Numbered from the stretch's first letter, positions 44,800 through 53,251 are shown. The stretch: 64,000 nt of DNA from Sporofaciens musculi (GCF_009830285.1 NZ_WUQX01000001.1:868501-932500), one strand, 5' to 3'. Numbers and translations: made by a program. Notes: a model not told the origin generated them from the letters alone.

Positions 44800-45033
44800 A
44801 TGGATTGCAAAAAGAATACGCTCGAAATCAAGTACCCCGAACGGATAAAGGCGTTGCGACAAGACAATGATTTGAAACAGAGGCAGATAGCAAGAATATT
44901 AGGTGTGGCACAGACGACGTATTCACAATACGAATTATATAAACGCCCAATGCCAATCGAATGTTTAATGAAACTTTGTGATTATTATAAAGTTTCGGCA
45001 GATTATATTTTAGGATTTACAAATGATAAGTAG
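44800..45033 (+). CDS. XRE-family HTH regulator, second of tandem pair
   Basis: A 77-residue near-copy of the preceding regulator (about 85% identical over the helix-turn-helix domain), with AGAGGTGAA before the ATG at 44800. Two almost identical repressors with matching operators point to a recent tandem duplication. Confidence 0.8.
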   Translation: MDCKKNTLEIKYPERIKALRQDNDLKQRQIARILGVAQTTYSQYELYKRPMPIECLMKLCDYYKVSADYILGFTNDK

Positions 45034-45207
45034 AAAACTCTGTTGATACCAGATAAGGATAGAATGCTTGACGAATGACATACCGAATAATGATAAATAT
45101 CCTCAATGCCAAAATTGAGGAAATATCTCACCACGTATAATAATAATCAATCGAAACGAAGAATATACATTGATGACTTAGATTTAACCATCATCAATAA
45201 TAGAAAT

Positions 45208-45241
45208 AAAGGATTGAAAGACTTAGTCTTCAATCCTTTTT
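45208..45241. terminator. Bidirectional terminator
   Basis: GGATTGAAAGAC and GTCTTCAATCC form a long stem flanked by AAA and TTTTT. It separates the XRE genes from the convergent ribbon-helix-helix gene. The rest of 45034-45265 holds no visible gene. Confidence 0.75.
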
Positions 45242-45265
45242 GATTACCCTTCAACGCAATTAATA

Positions 45266-45451
45266 CTATGAATTATTCTCATCTTTTATTTCTTTCACTC
45301 TATCTAAAGCATATTCCATACATTGTATTACTATTTTATTGAATGATAATTCGTACTCTTTCGCAACCTTTTGGGCTTTTTCAACTAATTCTTTAGGTAA
45401 ACGTAATGATTTATACTCATATTCTGTATATTCTTTTTTTGGCTCAAACAT
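45266..45451 (-). CDS. Ribbon-helix-helix (CopG/Arc-like) regulator
   Basis: A 61-residue protein beginning MFEPKKEYTEYEYKSLRLPKELVEKAQKVAKEYELSFNKIV, a classic RHH DNA-binding fold. The ATG at 45451 is preceded by AGGTGGTGG. A second, frameshifted copy lies just upstream at 45586-45761. It could be an antitoxin-like or autoregulatory protein, but no toxin gene is adjacent. Confidence 0.7.
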   Translation of the reverse strand: MFEPKKEYTEYEYKSLRLPKELVEKAQKVAKEYELSFNKIVIQCMEYALDRVKEIKDENNS

Positions 45452-45585
45452 ACCACCACCTCTATATTTATCATAGTATAATTTTTGCCACAATGTTATA
45501 CTATATATATAATATATTTTATCTTATTTTTTATAACATTATAATATTCAATTTGTCAGACAAATTTGCAATATAAGTTATATTT

Positions 45586-45761
45586 TTAAGATATTTCCTC
45601 TTTCTTCATCTCTTTCAAAGCATATTCTATACACTGAATGACTATTTTGTTAAACGATAATTCGTATTCTTTTGCTACTTCTTGTGCTTTTTCAACCAAC
45701 TCTTTAGGTAAACGTAACGATTTATATTCATATTCTGTATACTCTTTTTGGGTTTAAACAT
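45586..45761 (-). pseudogene. Frameshifted duplicate of the RHH regulator
   Basis: From the ATG at 45761 the frame reads MFKPKK and then goes out of phase. One extra A in the homopolymer restores EYTEYEYKSLRLPKELVEKAQEVAKEYELSFNKIVIQCIEYALKEMKKEEIS, about 90% identical to the neighbouring gene. It is either a decayed duplicate or a homopolymer sequencing error. Confidence 0.7.
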
Positions 45762-45880
45762 ACTATCACCTCGATATTTATTATAATATTTTGTTGATAT
45801 TATTTATATGGTAGAAATATAATATCTTTTATGATATATTTTATAATATAATTTAACATATACAGAAAGGAACAATTAAA

Positions 45881-46285
45881 ATGAAAAAAATAATCATTAC
45901 TACTATTTTAAGCTTTCTCACCCTTACTATTATCTATTTACAATGGGGGCGTGATATGGAAATCTGCAATACCAGACCTGAAACTTCCAAGAACGCCTAT
46001 TTTGAGGATGTTACACTAATAGCAAATAAACTTTACATATTTGACAAATATGACTTTGCTGAATCAGTAATACAAAAGTGTGTAGACAATTCTTGGAAAG
46101 AAGTTAGATTTTCTTATGATATTGCTGGATATCCTAATGAGCTATGTATTGATGTATATATAAATAGTTTTGACTTTGAGCATCGAGAAAATGCCTTTAG
46201 AATAACTTATTCTCAAGATTCTAAATTCAAATATAAATACAATATAAAAGACAATCCTGAGAAATTTACTATTACGATAGAATAG
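45881..46285 (+). CDS. Small membrane-anchored or exported protein (paralog of 43900-44315)
   Basis: A 134-residue protein. The N-terminal hydrophobic segment (residues 3-20, IIITTILSFLTLTIIYL) is a signal or anchor. The rest is a soluble domain sharing VTLIANKLYIFDKYDFAESVIQKCVDNSWKEVRFSYD and NIKDNPEKF with the paralog on the opposite strand. AGAAAGGAAC precedes the ATG. No family is recognised. The pair flanks the duplicated XRE and RHH genes. Confidence 0.6.
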   Translation: MKKIIITTILSFLTLTIIYLQWGRDMEICNTRPETSKNAYFEDVTLIANKLYIFDKYDFAESVIQKCVDNSWKEVRFSYDIAGYPNELCIDVYINSFDFEHRENAFRITYSQDSKFKYKYNIKDNPEKFTITIE

Positions 46286-46495
46286 AGGTTTGCCACTTTT
46301 TTGTTTACGCTTGGCTTGATTGCAATCGCGGAAACAATTTTTATCTTTTGAGCATATATAATAGGGTGTTCCGGGCTTGATTTAGTATGATTGGTAAAAA
46401 ATTCCATATCTAGCTTGAAAACAGGGATTACAATGTGTAAAATCAATTTAAAGGTTAAGGTCGAATTGACAATGTTTCCCGAAAGGACGAGGAAT

Positions 46496-47500
46496 ATGGA
46501 GTCAAAACCAAGAATATTATATTTGCTGCGGATATTAGAGCAATCTACCGACGAAGAACATCCATTGACAACGAAACAATTAATAGAAATGCTGGACGAG
46601 CAATATGGAATCTCAACTTATAGGACAACGATAGCAAAAGACATTGCTGCATTGCAGGAATTTGGTATAGATATTGTTACCATCCATTCTACACAATGTA
46701 AATATTTTATAGGAAGTCGCCAGTTTGAACTGCCAGAATTAAAACTGCTCATTGATGCAGTAGAATCATCAAAGTTCATCACAAGCAAGAAAAGCCAAGC
46801 CCTCATAGAGAAAATACATATGCTCACAAGCAGCGGGCAGAGAAAGAAATTAAAACGGAATAATTACGTCTCAGGACGGATAAAGCCTAACAATGAACGA
46901 ATCTATTACATTGTTGATACAATAAATGACGCAATTAATGAAAAAAAGCAGATTTCTTATCAATATTATGAATACACAGGATTAAAAGAAAAAGTATTGA
47001 AAAACCAAGGGGAACTCTATACGATTAGCCCGTATCATTTAGTTTGGAATGACGATTACTATTATGTTGTAGGTTATTCTGAAAAGCGGCAGAAAATAGT
47101 CACATTCAGAGTTGACCGCATAGCGTCACAGCCAGAAATATTAACAATAGATGCGCAACCTGTCCCAGAAGGTTTTGATATTGCAGAATTTACAAAGCAG
47201 GTATTCTATATGTATGATGGGGAAGATGTAACAACGGTTAATTTACAATGTGATAACAGTTTGATGAAAACAATGATTGACCGATTTGGAGAAGATATAT
47301 CTACGGTTTCCCACGATGTAGCTTCTTTTCAAGCGGATGTCGAGGTTTCGGTAAGCCCTACCTTTTTCGGGTGGATATTTGGGTTTGGCGGCAAAGTCAA
47401 GATACTTGCGCCAGAAAGCGTAAAAGAACAGTATCGACAGATGATATTAAGGGCGAATGAGAATATGGAGAATGAGTATATAGGTAATGCCAAAATATAA
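46496..47500 (+). CDS. WYL-domain transcriptional regulator
   Basis: A 334-residue protein. The N-terminal winged helix-turn-helix (residues 10-65, ISTYRTTIAKDIAALQEFGIDI) is followed by a WYL domain (about 140-230, with YTISPYHLVWNDDYYYVVGYSE) and a C-terminal WCX extension. I prefer the ATG at 46496 behind GAAAGGACGAGG. WYL regulators often control defence or stress genes in response to nucleic-acid-type ligands; the target here is unknown. Confidence 0.82.
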   Translation: MESKPRILYLLRILEQSTDEEHPLTTKQLIEMLDEQYGISTYRTTIAKDIAALQEFGIDIVTIHSTQCKYFIGSRQFELPELKLLIDAVESSKFITSKKSQALIEKIHMLTSSGQRKKLKRNNYVSGRIKPNNERIYYIVDTINDAINEKKQISYQYYEYTGLKEKVLKNQGELYTISPYHLVWNDDYYYVVGYSEKRQKIVTFRVDRIASQPEILTIDAQPVPEGFDIAEFTKQVFYMYDGEDVTTVNLQCDNSLMKTMIDRFGEDISTVSHDVASFQADVEVSVSPTFFGWIFGFGGKVKILAPESVKEQYRQMILRANENMENEYIGNAKI

Positions 47501-47525
47501 TTGAACAAGAGATATAAAAATCCTC

Positions 47526-47558
47526 AGAGGTGTTGTGATATCGCAACACCTCTCTTTT
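47526..47558 (+). terminator. Terminator after the WYL gene
   Basis: AGAGGTGTTG pairs with CAACACCTCT around a short TGATATCG loop, followed by CTTTT. Confidence 0.7.
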
Positions 47559-47574
47559 ACGTTGGAATACGCTC

Positions 47575-47627
47575 TTGAAAAAAATGGAAAAAGCTATATA
47601 ATAAAAGTATCAGAAGCAAACTGCTTC
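47575..47627 (+). promoter_or_regulatory. Promoter and palindromic operator of the LexA-like gene
   Basis: TTGAAA (47575-47580), a 16-base spacer and TATAAT (47597-47602) are followed by the perfect palindrome GAAGCA-AAC-TGCTTC (47613-47627) over the start region. This is the expected position for an autorepressor site. A related GAAGCAAAC sequence (reverse strand) lies near 49490. Confidence 0.6.
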
Positions 47628-47650
47628 GGATAGAAAAGCGAGGTATCTCA

Positions 47651-48250
47651 ATGAGAAGCAAAAGCCGTGAATTAATGAAAGCCATATGCCAATATGCAGA
47701 ACAATATTACCTCCAGACGGGTATTTCGCCCTCTACCACTAAAATAGCAGACGCGGTAGGAGTATCAAGGGGAACTGCATATAAATATCTGGTTGCCATG
47801 AATGACAATGGAATGATTGAATACGACGGCAAGAACATCCAGACAGATGTAACGAGGAAATTAAATACAGAAACTTCCCAGACAGCGATTGTTGGTTCTG
47901 TCCCTTGTGGTTCGCTTCAATATGAAGAAGAAAATATTGAGGAATATATTTCACTCCCGACAGCCATTTTTGGCAAAGGAGACTTCTACATACTTCACGC
48001 AAGCGGCAATTCAATGATTGACGCCGGGATAGACGACGGCGACCTTGTAGTAATCAGGAAACAAAATTATGCAAGTGACGGAGATATTGTAGTCGCACTT
48101 GTCGAGAATCAAAATACGCTGAAAACATTCTATCGTGACGAGCAGAGCCGAAAGATAATACTCCATCCTGAAAATAAAAATATGGATGATATTGTCGTTG
48201 GCGACTGCTATATACAGGGGATTGCCTGTCATGTCATAAAGGCATTATGA
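47651..48250 (+). CDS. LexA/S24-family autocleaving repressor
   Basis: A 199-residue protein. The N-terminal winged helix-turn-helix (ISPSTTKIADAVGVSRGTAYKYLVAM) is followed by the self-cleavage region (VGSVPCGS near residue 84, with Cys-Gly instead of Ala-Gly) and the S24 catalytic Ser in HASGNSMIDAGI (about 120) plus the Lys in NQNTLKTFY (about 158). It probably couples ICE gene expression to DNA damage, with ImmA encoded next. The palindrome at its promoter suggests autorepression. Confidence 0.85.
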   Translation: MRSKSRELMKAICQYAEQYYLQTGISPSTTKIADAVGVSRGTAYKYLVAMNDNGMIEYDGKNIQTDVTRKLNTETSQTAIVGSVPCGSLQYEEENIEEYISLPTAIFGKGDFYILHASGNSMIDAGIDDGDLVVIRKQNYASDGDIVVALVENQNTLKTFYRDEQSRKIILHPENKNMDDIVVGDCYIQGIACHVIKAL

Positions 48251-48375
48251 TTTAGAGTCAGAATTATAGTATATAGAAGGAATTCGCTATCCAATTTCAG
48301 ATAGTGCGGAAATAAAAGATTGCCCAATCGGTTCATAGTATCTTCCGAGAGGGCTATATTGGAGGTGAAAACAGC

Positions 48376-49095
48376 TTGAGTAACTATTTATCAAGGGCAG
48401 AGCTTGAAGAAATCAGCCATGGACTCATAGAAGTATATGCTAAGCAGAACCCGAAAAAAGCAGTTCAATCTATAGATATAGAACACTTTATAACAGATTT
48501 TCTAATGTTGAAGATTGAGTATACGTCCTTTGCAGAAGATGACTACAGCAAAGTCGGATTTATGGCGGACGGGGAAACACCGATTCTGCTACATTCTAAC
48601 GGAGAAATTATTCCCTTTGTTTTCCCGAAGAATACTATCGTACTAGACAAATATCTTCTTGCAGAAAAAGAGTATGGCAGACGGCGGTTCACAATGGCGC
48701 ACGAAGCCTCGCACCACATCTTAGGCAAAGTACAGACAACACAGGAAACAGCCCGATTCCATTCAGAATACGATAACGACCGGGTATATAGCAAGGAAGA
48801 AGTCCTGCAAATGTTCCAGTCAGCCGAATGGCAGGCAGATACAATGGCGGCATCGCTGCTCATGCCAAGATTTCTTGTGGAAAATGCCCTACACAAGTTT
48901 GCCGATTCCAAACTCATCAAGCTATATGGCGATACAACATTTACCGCAGACGGGAAAGCCATCATGCGGAATATGGCAAATTACCTCGGAGTGTCTTATA
49001 AAGCTCTGATAATCAGACTGACACACCTTAATATGTTGGAAAAGCATGATATAAGTGAATATATATCGCAGGAATTAAAGTTAGGAGGTGCGTAG
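48376..49095 (+). CDS. ImmA/IrrE-type metallopeptidase
   Basis: A 239-residue protein with the zinc-binding helix MAHEASHHILGK (HExxH) near residue 115 and a downstream acidic region (SAEWQADTMAASLLMP). In ICEBs1, ImmA cleaves the ImmR repressor to induce transfer. Here it follows a LexA-like repressor, a plausible substrate. The start is TTG at 48376, with TTGGAGGTG upstream. Confidence 0.83.
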   Translation: MSNYLSRAELEEISHGLIEVYAKQNPKKAVQSIDIEHFITDFLMLKIEYTSFAEDDYSKVGFMADGETPILLHSNGEIIPFVFPKNTIVLDKYLLAEKEYGRRRFTMAHEASHHILGKVQTTQETARFHSEYDNDRVYSKEEVLQMFQSAEWQADTMAASLLMPRFLVENALHKFADSKLIKLYGDTTFTADGKAIMRNMANYLGVSYKALIIRLTHLNMLEKHDISEYISQELKLGGA

Positions 49096-49097
49096 CC

Positions 49098-49355
49098 ATG
49101 CAGGCACAGGCAAGCCCCGCCAACAGCAGAAAATTGTTGTTATCCCGGATAGAAGCAGAGACATTGCAGGAAAGAGATTTGCTCTGTCCAGTATGCGGAT
49201 TCAGAATACAGACACTATATTCTGATATTTCTGGTCATTTGCGTGTCAAATGCCCGAAATGTAAAGGAATCCATATACTAAACCTTGCATACTTCCGCAA
49301 GATAAAACGTATCAAGAGAAATATAGGTTCTCTAACACCAGAATCAAAAAAGTAA
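49098..49355 (+). CDS. Small zinc-ribbon protein
   Basis: An 85-residue protein with two CxxC knuckles (LCPVCGFRIQTLYSDISGHLRVKCPKCKG), resembling the KTR/Com-type zinc ribbons of mobile elements. It starts 2 bases after the immA-like stop behind AGGAGGTG, so it is co-translated. The role is unknown. Confidence 0.7.
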   Translation: MQAQASPANSRKLLLSRIEAETLQERDLLCPVCGFRIQTLYSDISGHLRVKCPKCKGIHILNLAYFRKIKRIKRNIGSLTPESKK

Positions 49356-49412
49356 ATAATGGATATGATTTCTAATCGAGCAAGCGGAGACAACAGATAG
49401 TTGGACTACCAT

Positions 49413-49479
49413 GCGCCGTATGAAGCCAGATATAAAAAGGAGATATACCTTAATTATCTGATTTCTACGGCGTTTTTTT
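49413..49479 (+). terminator. Long bipartite terminator hairpin
   Basis: GCCGTA..CCAGATA pairs with TATCTGAT..TACGGC, with an inner AAGG/CCTT stem, followed by TTTTTTT. Confidence 0.7.
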
Positions 49480-49511
49480 GTTGCTTCGGTTTGCTTCATA
49501 CTGCATAGAGT

Positions 49512-49568
49512 CCTTTCCCCGGCATTGCTTGGGAAAGGCTTTTATGTTTTACGATGTTTGGCAATGCC
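49512..49568 (+). promoter_or_regulatory. Pseudoknot-capable leader before the sigma-like gene
   Basis: CCTTTCCC (49512-49519) pairs with GGGAAAGG (49531-49538). The loop contains GGCATTGC (49521-49528), which is complementary to GCAATGCC at 49561-49568. This allows a pseudoknot or an alternative stem. It lies about 75 bases before the gene start. Confidence 0.5.
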
Positions 49569-49642
49569 AGACGGCAAAATACCCATAATCTCCGAATTTT
49601 GGCTTTTTAACAAAATTTCAAAATTCAAAGGAGATTATGAGA

Positions 49643-50224
49643 ATGATAAAAATACATGGAGAAAGACAGGAACAATTCAAAAAAGAGTGCAGGATAATCA
49701 ATCTTAGATATGAATACTACGGATATACAGGAAATGAGAAATGGGCGATAGTGTCCGAACTGACCGAACGGGAAATTATAAAAAAGTACCCAGAGGAAAT
49801 CAAGGGCTATACGCCATTTGTACTCTTATCCATTGAACAAGGCGAAGCAATAGGCGATTATAACCGTAATGAAGATAAATTTCGTAAACGTTCTATAAAT
49901 AATGAAGATGCATACGGCTATGAAGAAGGATTGACCGAATGTTTCCATAAGGAACTCATAACCGAAGATTATTGGGAGGAACAGGAACGGATGGAAACCC
50001 AAAGAATCGAATTTGAGTGTCTGCACAAAGCAATGTTAGAGCTTACCCCAAAACAGAAAAAACGTATCACACAGCATTATGTACAGGGAAAAAGCTCAAG
50101 GAAAATCGGCATGGAAGAAAATGTAAGTTATCAGGTCATAGACAGGTCAATACATGCGGCAGTAAAGAAAATGAAAAAATGTTTTTGGCGAGAGGTGGCA
50201 TTTGATATTTCCCATTCCAAATAA
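49643..50224 (+). CDS. Sigma-70-like regulator of ICE excision/transfer genes
   Basis: A 193-residue protein with a C-terminal region 4-like helix-turn-helix (LTPKQKKRITQHYVQGKSSRKIGMEENVSYQVIDRSIHAAVKKMKK). AAAGGAG at 49627-49633 best fits the ATG at 49643. Genes like this precede xis/int in Tn916/Tn1549-type elements and are assumed to activate them. The N-terminal half lacks sigma region 2, so it may be an activator rather than a true sigma. Confidence 0.75.
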   Translation: MIKIHGERQEQFKKECRIINLRYEYYGYTGNEKWAIVSELTEREIIKKYPEEIKGYTPFVLLSIEQGEAIGDYNRNEDKFRKRSINNEDAYGYEEGLTECFHKELITEDYWEEQERMETQRIEFECLHKAMLELTPKQKKRITQHYVQGKSSRKIGMEENVSYQVIDRSIHAAVKKMKKCFWREVAFDISHSK

Positions 50225-50270
50225 GTGAAAGGATTTTTTTACTTATTATTAAGAAAGAGAGGTACAGATA

Positions 50271-50846
50271 GTGAAGGAACAGGAAAAAAAGACAATTAGG
50301 CGTGGCGAAATATACTATCATGATTTTGGAGTTACAGAAGGCTCGATTCAGAGTGGGCGCAGACCTGTATTAGTCCTGCAGGCTGACAATTTTAATGCAA
50401 AAGCCCCTACAATTATTGTCGCTGCAATTACAACGGTAATCAAAAAATGTTATCTCCCGTCCCATGTTGTTTTAGGAGAAAATTTTGGTCTGCAAAAGCC
50501 GTCGATGGTGCTGCTTGAGCAGATAAGTACGGTAAATAAGGATGAGCTGGAGGATTATATAGGCTATATTGATGATGAAAAAAGCTGGATAAGCATTAAC
50601 ATAGCCCTCAAGAAAGCATTTGGACTATGGATGGTTAAGAAAGACCGAAAAGGCGATATACGTTGCTTATGTCCGAAGTGTCTGAAAGATTATATGTCTA
50701 ATCCTAATTATATTGTGCATAGGCTTGACCCGTTATCATCAACGAAGGACAGATGCGATAAGTGCCAGAATATGGGGTATGATTACGTGGTGTATGATAA
50801 GCGGATAGTATTTGGAAAAAGAGGTAGAGGTAGTGGACAAAAATAA
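50271..50846 (+). CDS. PemK/MazF-like endoribonuclease toxin with zinc-ribbon tail
   Basis: A 191-residue protein. Residues 8-125 have the MazF/PemK fold (RRGEIYYHDFG, then SGRRPVLVLQADNFN and PSMVLLEQISTVNKDEL). The C-terminal 65 residues carry two CxxC pairs (CLCPKCLKDYM..RCDKCQN), an extension not found in classical MazF. No antitoxin gene is adjacent. It overlaps xis by 14 bases, so it is probably co-expressed with the excision genes. The start is GTG behind GAGAGG. Confidence 0.8.
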   Translation: MKEQEKKTIRRGEIYYHDFGVTEGSIQSGRRPVLVLQADNFNAKAPTIIVAAITTVIKKCYLPSHVVLGENFGLQKPSMVLLEQISTVNKDELEDYIGYIDDEKSWISINIALKKAFGLWMVKKDRKGDIRCLCPKCLKDYMSNPNYIVHRLDPLSSTKDRCDKCQNMGYDYVVYDKRIVFGKRGRGSGQK

Positions 50847-51063
50847 GAGTATAGAAAAACAAAACGAAAAGAAGTTTGTTCCAATATGGGAAAAAAGTAC
50901 ACTTACGATTGAAGAAGCAGCTTTGTACTCTGGCATTGGGAGAAATAAACTACGTCAGCTTACGGATGATGAGAATTGTCCTTTTGTCCTTTGGATAGGG
51001 AGTAAGCGGCTAATAAAACGAAAGTTGTTAGATGAACATATTGAAAAAATGTTCTCACTTTAA
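50833..51063 (+). CDS. xis: Excisionase (Tn916 Xis-like)
   Basis: A 76-residue protein with the excisionase fold VPIWEKSTLTIEEAALYSGIGRNKLRQLTDDENCPFVLWIGSKRLIKRKLLDEHIEKM, closely resembling Tn916 Xis. I chose the GTG at 50833 (AGAGG upstream). It would direct Int toward excision. It is located about 105 bases before int, the canonical arrangement. Confidence 0.87.
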   Translation: MDKNKSIEKQNEKKFVPIWEKSTLTIEEAALYSGIGRNKLRQLTDDENCPFVLWIGSKRLIKRKLLDEHIEKMFSL

Positions 51064-51168
51064 TCTTTGTAAATGCATAAATAAGAAAATCGCACATTTG
51101 GCATATAGGCATTGGCAAGGTAGAATTTTACTATGGCAATGCCTAATTCATTAAGGAGGATAGTGCTT

Positions 51169-52422
51169 ATGGCTACAAAAGGACAAGTAAAGAGGAAGGA
51201 TAAACGGAGAGTTGTTTTAAAAACAGGGGAATGTCAGCGTAAAAATGGTACGTATAGTTATAGGTGGACAGATTCCAAAGGGAAACGTTATAGTATTTAT
51301 GCAAAGACTTTAGAGGAACTTAGGGAAAAGGAAAAAGAAATTGTAAAAGCGAAAAATGATGGTATAAAGACTGAGGCAAGATACATAACGGTTAATGAAC
51401 TATTTGATTTATGGAAGGTATTGAAAAGGGGGTTGAAGAATAATACTTTTGAAAATTATCAATATATGTATAATACATTTGTGCGTAATAATTTAGGAAA
51501 ACGAAGGATTTCCACATTGAAGAAATCAGATGTTAAGCGTTTCTATAATTATCTTGCGGATGAAAGAGGTTTGAAATCGTCAACTATTGATAGTATCCAT
51601 ACGGTATTACATCAAGTTTTTGAAATGGCTGTTGATGATAATTATATTAGAAATAATCCTTCGGATAATGTATTAAAAGAATTGAAGCAATCACATATAT
51701 TTCAGATTGAAAAAAAGCGTGCATTGACAAAGCCAGAACAGGAATTATTGTTAAATTTTTTAAAACGTAATCATACGTATTCGCATTGGTATCCCATATT
51801 TGCAGTAATGATTGGAACAGGTCTACGTGTAGGGGAGGTGACAGGATTGAGATGGTCTGATATAAACCTTGAAAAAGGGATTATTGATGTTAATCATACT
51901 TTGGTATATTACTGCCATAGGCAGGAAAAAGCAAAAAATGGATGCTATTTTAATGTGAATACTCCTAAGACAACGGCTAGTCATAGGCAAGTTCCGATGA
52001 TGGGGTTTGTTAAGGAAGCCTTCCTTCAAGAGAAAGAAAATCAAGACACATTAGGTATAGAATGTAAGGTAACGATTGATGGATACTCCGATTTTATTTT
52101 TATAAATCGTTTTGGGGCAACACAACATCAAGGGACGCTTAATAAAGCAATCCGTAGAATTATCAGAGACTGTAATGATGAGGAATTATTGAAAAATAAG
52201 GATACAAATATTTTGTTGCCCCCCTTTAGTTGTCATATACTTCGACATACATTTACGACACGGATGTGTGAAGCGGGTATAAATGTGAAAGTTATTCAAG
52301 ACATATTAGGGCATCAAGATATTTCTACAACATTGAATATCTATGCAGATGTTACGAAGGAACTAAAAAATAAAGAGTTTAAAGGATTGGATGAGTATTT
52401 TAAGAAGGGAAATAAAGAATAG
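51169..52422 (+). CDS. int: Tn916-type tyrosine integrase
   Basis: A 417-residue integrase. The N-terminal arm-binding domain (KNGTYSYRWTDSKGKRYSIYAKTLEELR) and SAM-like core-binding domain (about 95-175) are followed by the catalytic domain with Arg in GTGLRVGEV, His-x-x-Arg in CHILRHTFTT, His in DILGHQD and Tyr in LNIYADV. It is intact. I set the start at the ATG behind AAGGAGG. It catalyses integration and excision of the whole ICE and is the last ICE gene before the right end. Confidence 0.92.
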   Translation: MATKGQVKRKDKRRVVLKTGECQRKNGTYSYRWTDSKGKRYSIYAKTLEELREKEKEIVKAKNDGIKTEARYITVNELFDLWKVLKRGLKNNTFENYQYMYNTFVRNNLGKRRISTLKKSDVKRFYNYLADERGLKSSTIDSIHTVLHQVFEMAVDDNYIRNNPSDNVLKELKQSHIFQIEKKRALTKPEQELLLNFLKRNHTYSHWYPIFAVMIGTGLRVGEVTGLRWSDINLEKGIIDVNHTLVYYCHRQEKAKNGCYFNVNTPKTTASHRQVPMMGFVKEAFLQEKENQDTLGIECKVTIDGYSDFIFINRFGATQHQGTLNKAIRRIIRDCNDEELLKNKDTNILLPPFSCHILRHTFTTRMCEAGINVKVIQDILGHQDISTTLNIYADVTKELKNKEFKGLDEYFKKGNKE

Positions 52423-52565
52423 CTCAAGTAGCTGGTTACACCACTTACGCCAATCCATACGCCAATAAAAACATTGTATATAAGAAATTATAAATAATTA
52501 TAAAAAATCTATTTTGATATATGGAGAAAAATAATAGATTTTAAATGAATACGAAGGGATATAAA

Positions 52566-53048
52566 ATGGATAAAATGTTAATCCCCACAATGAAGTCCTT
52601 GGGTGGTTCTGAGGTTAAGAAAGGTCAAGAGAAGGCGGAGAAGAAGGCTGTTGAAGCGGCGAAGGAAGTGATTGATTTCTCCAAGGTGGAAATCGAGCCG
52701 CTGTTCTCGGATTGTGTGGATTTTGAGACGTTTAGTAAGTCGGATTTCAGGGCGGTAAAGGTAAAAGAATGTGTTGCCGTGCCTAAGAGTAAGAAGTTGT
52801 TACAGTTTACTCTGGATGATGGAACGGATAGGGAACGCACGATTTTAAGCGGTATTCACGAGTATTACGAGCCGGAGGAGTTGGTTGGTAAGACTTGTAT
52901 CGCTATCGTAAATCTGCCGCCGAGAAAGATGATGGGCATTGACTCCGAGGGTATGCTGATTTCAGCCGTACACAAAGAAGACGGTGGCGAGGGACTCAAT
53001 CTCTTAATGGTTGACGACCATATTCCGGCGGGGGCGAAGCTGTATTAA
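52566..53048 (+). CDS. metG: MetG C-terminal tRNA-binding domain, 5'-truncated
   Basis: A 160-residue protein matching the C-terminal dimerisation/tRNA-binding (EMAPII/OB-fold) domain of clostridial methionyl-tRNA synthetase (FSKSDFRAVKVKECVAVPKSKKLLQFTLDDGT, then GMLISAVH). The catalytic synthetase domains are absent. The segment begins about 20 bases after the AT-rich ICE end and has an RBS (GAAGGG at 52553-52558). The most likely reading is that the ICE integrated in metG and separated this domain. A free-standing CsaA-like protein is the alternative, but the MetG-type linker before the OB fold argues against it. Confidence 0.7.
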   Translation: MDKMLIPTMKSLGGSEVKKGQEKAEKKAVEAAKEVIDFSKVEIEPLFSDCVDFETFSKSDFRAVKVKECVAVPKSKKLLQFTLDDGTDRERTILSGIHEYYEPEELVGKTCIAIVNLPPRKMMGIDSEGMLISAVHKEDGGEGLNLLMVDDHIPAGAKLY

Positions 53049-53212
53049 GGCGGATGGCAGGATAAAAAACATCAAGGGGGTTAGACCCCTGATTTACATC
53101 TTTACATCAAACTTACATCATTTGATGCAGAATGTTATGCAGAGCTGTAAAAATCGCACATTTCATACAGAAATATGGGATTTTGAATAGAAAAATAAGT
53201 GAATTACTTAGA

Positions 53213-53251
53213 AAGGCTTTAAGAGGAAAGAAACTCTTAGAGCCTTTTTTT
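53213..53251 (+). terminator. Intrinsic terminator
   Basis: AGGCTTTAAGAG pairs imperfectly with CTCTTAGAGCCT, followed by TTTTTT. It probably ends the metG-side transcript. Confidence 0.6.

Larger units (their letters stand above)
1..52540. mobile_element. Tn1549/CTn-like ICE with Tn916-type integrase (right-hand part)
   Basis: A co-directional block encodes a near-complete conjugation machinery: relaxase, MobC, VirD4 coupling protein, TrbL/VirB6, PrgI, VirB4, a CD1108-type hydrolase and sortase B. It ends with xis and a tyrosine integrase, the usual right end of Tn916/Tn1549-family elements. The left end lies before this window. The right end is placed only approximately, in the AT-rich stretch 52490-52545 between int and the MetG fragment; I could not define the coupling sequence. 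Two IMEs are nested in it and interrupt the helicase and relaxase genes, so the element is probably not transferable in this state. Confidence 0.85.

Noticed and set aside
49525..49707. 60-codon frame overlapping the sigma-like gene start
   Set aside because: It overlaps the pseudoknot-capable leader, is out of frame with the real gene, and has no RBS or homology.
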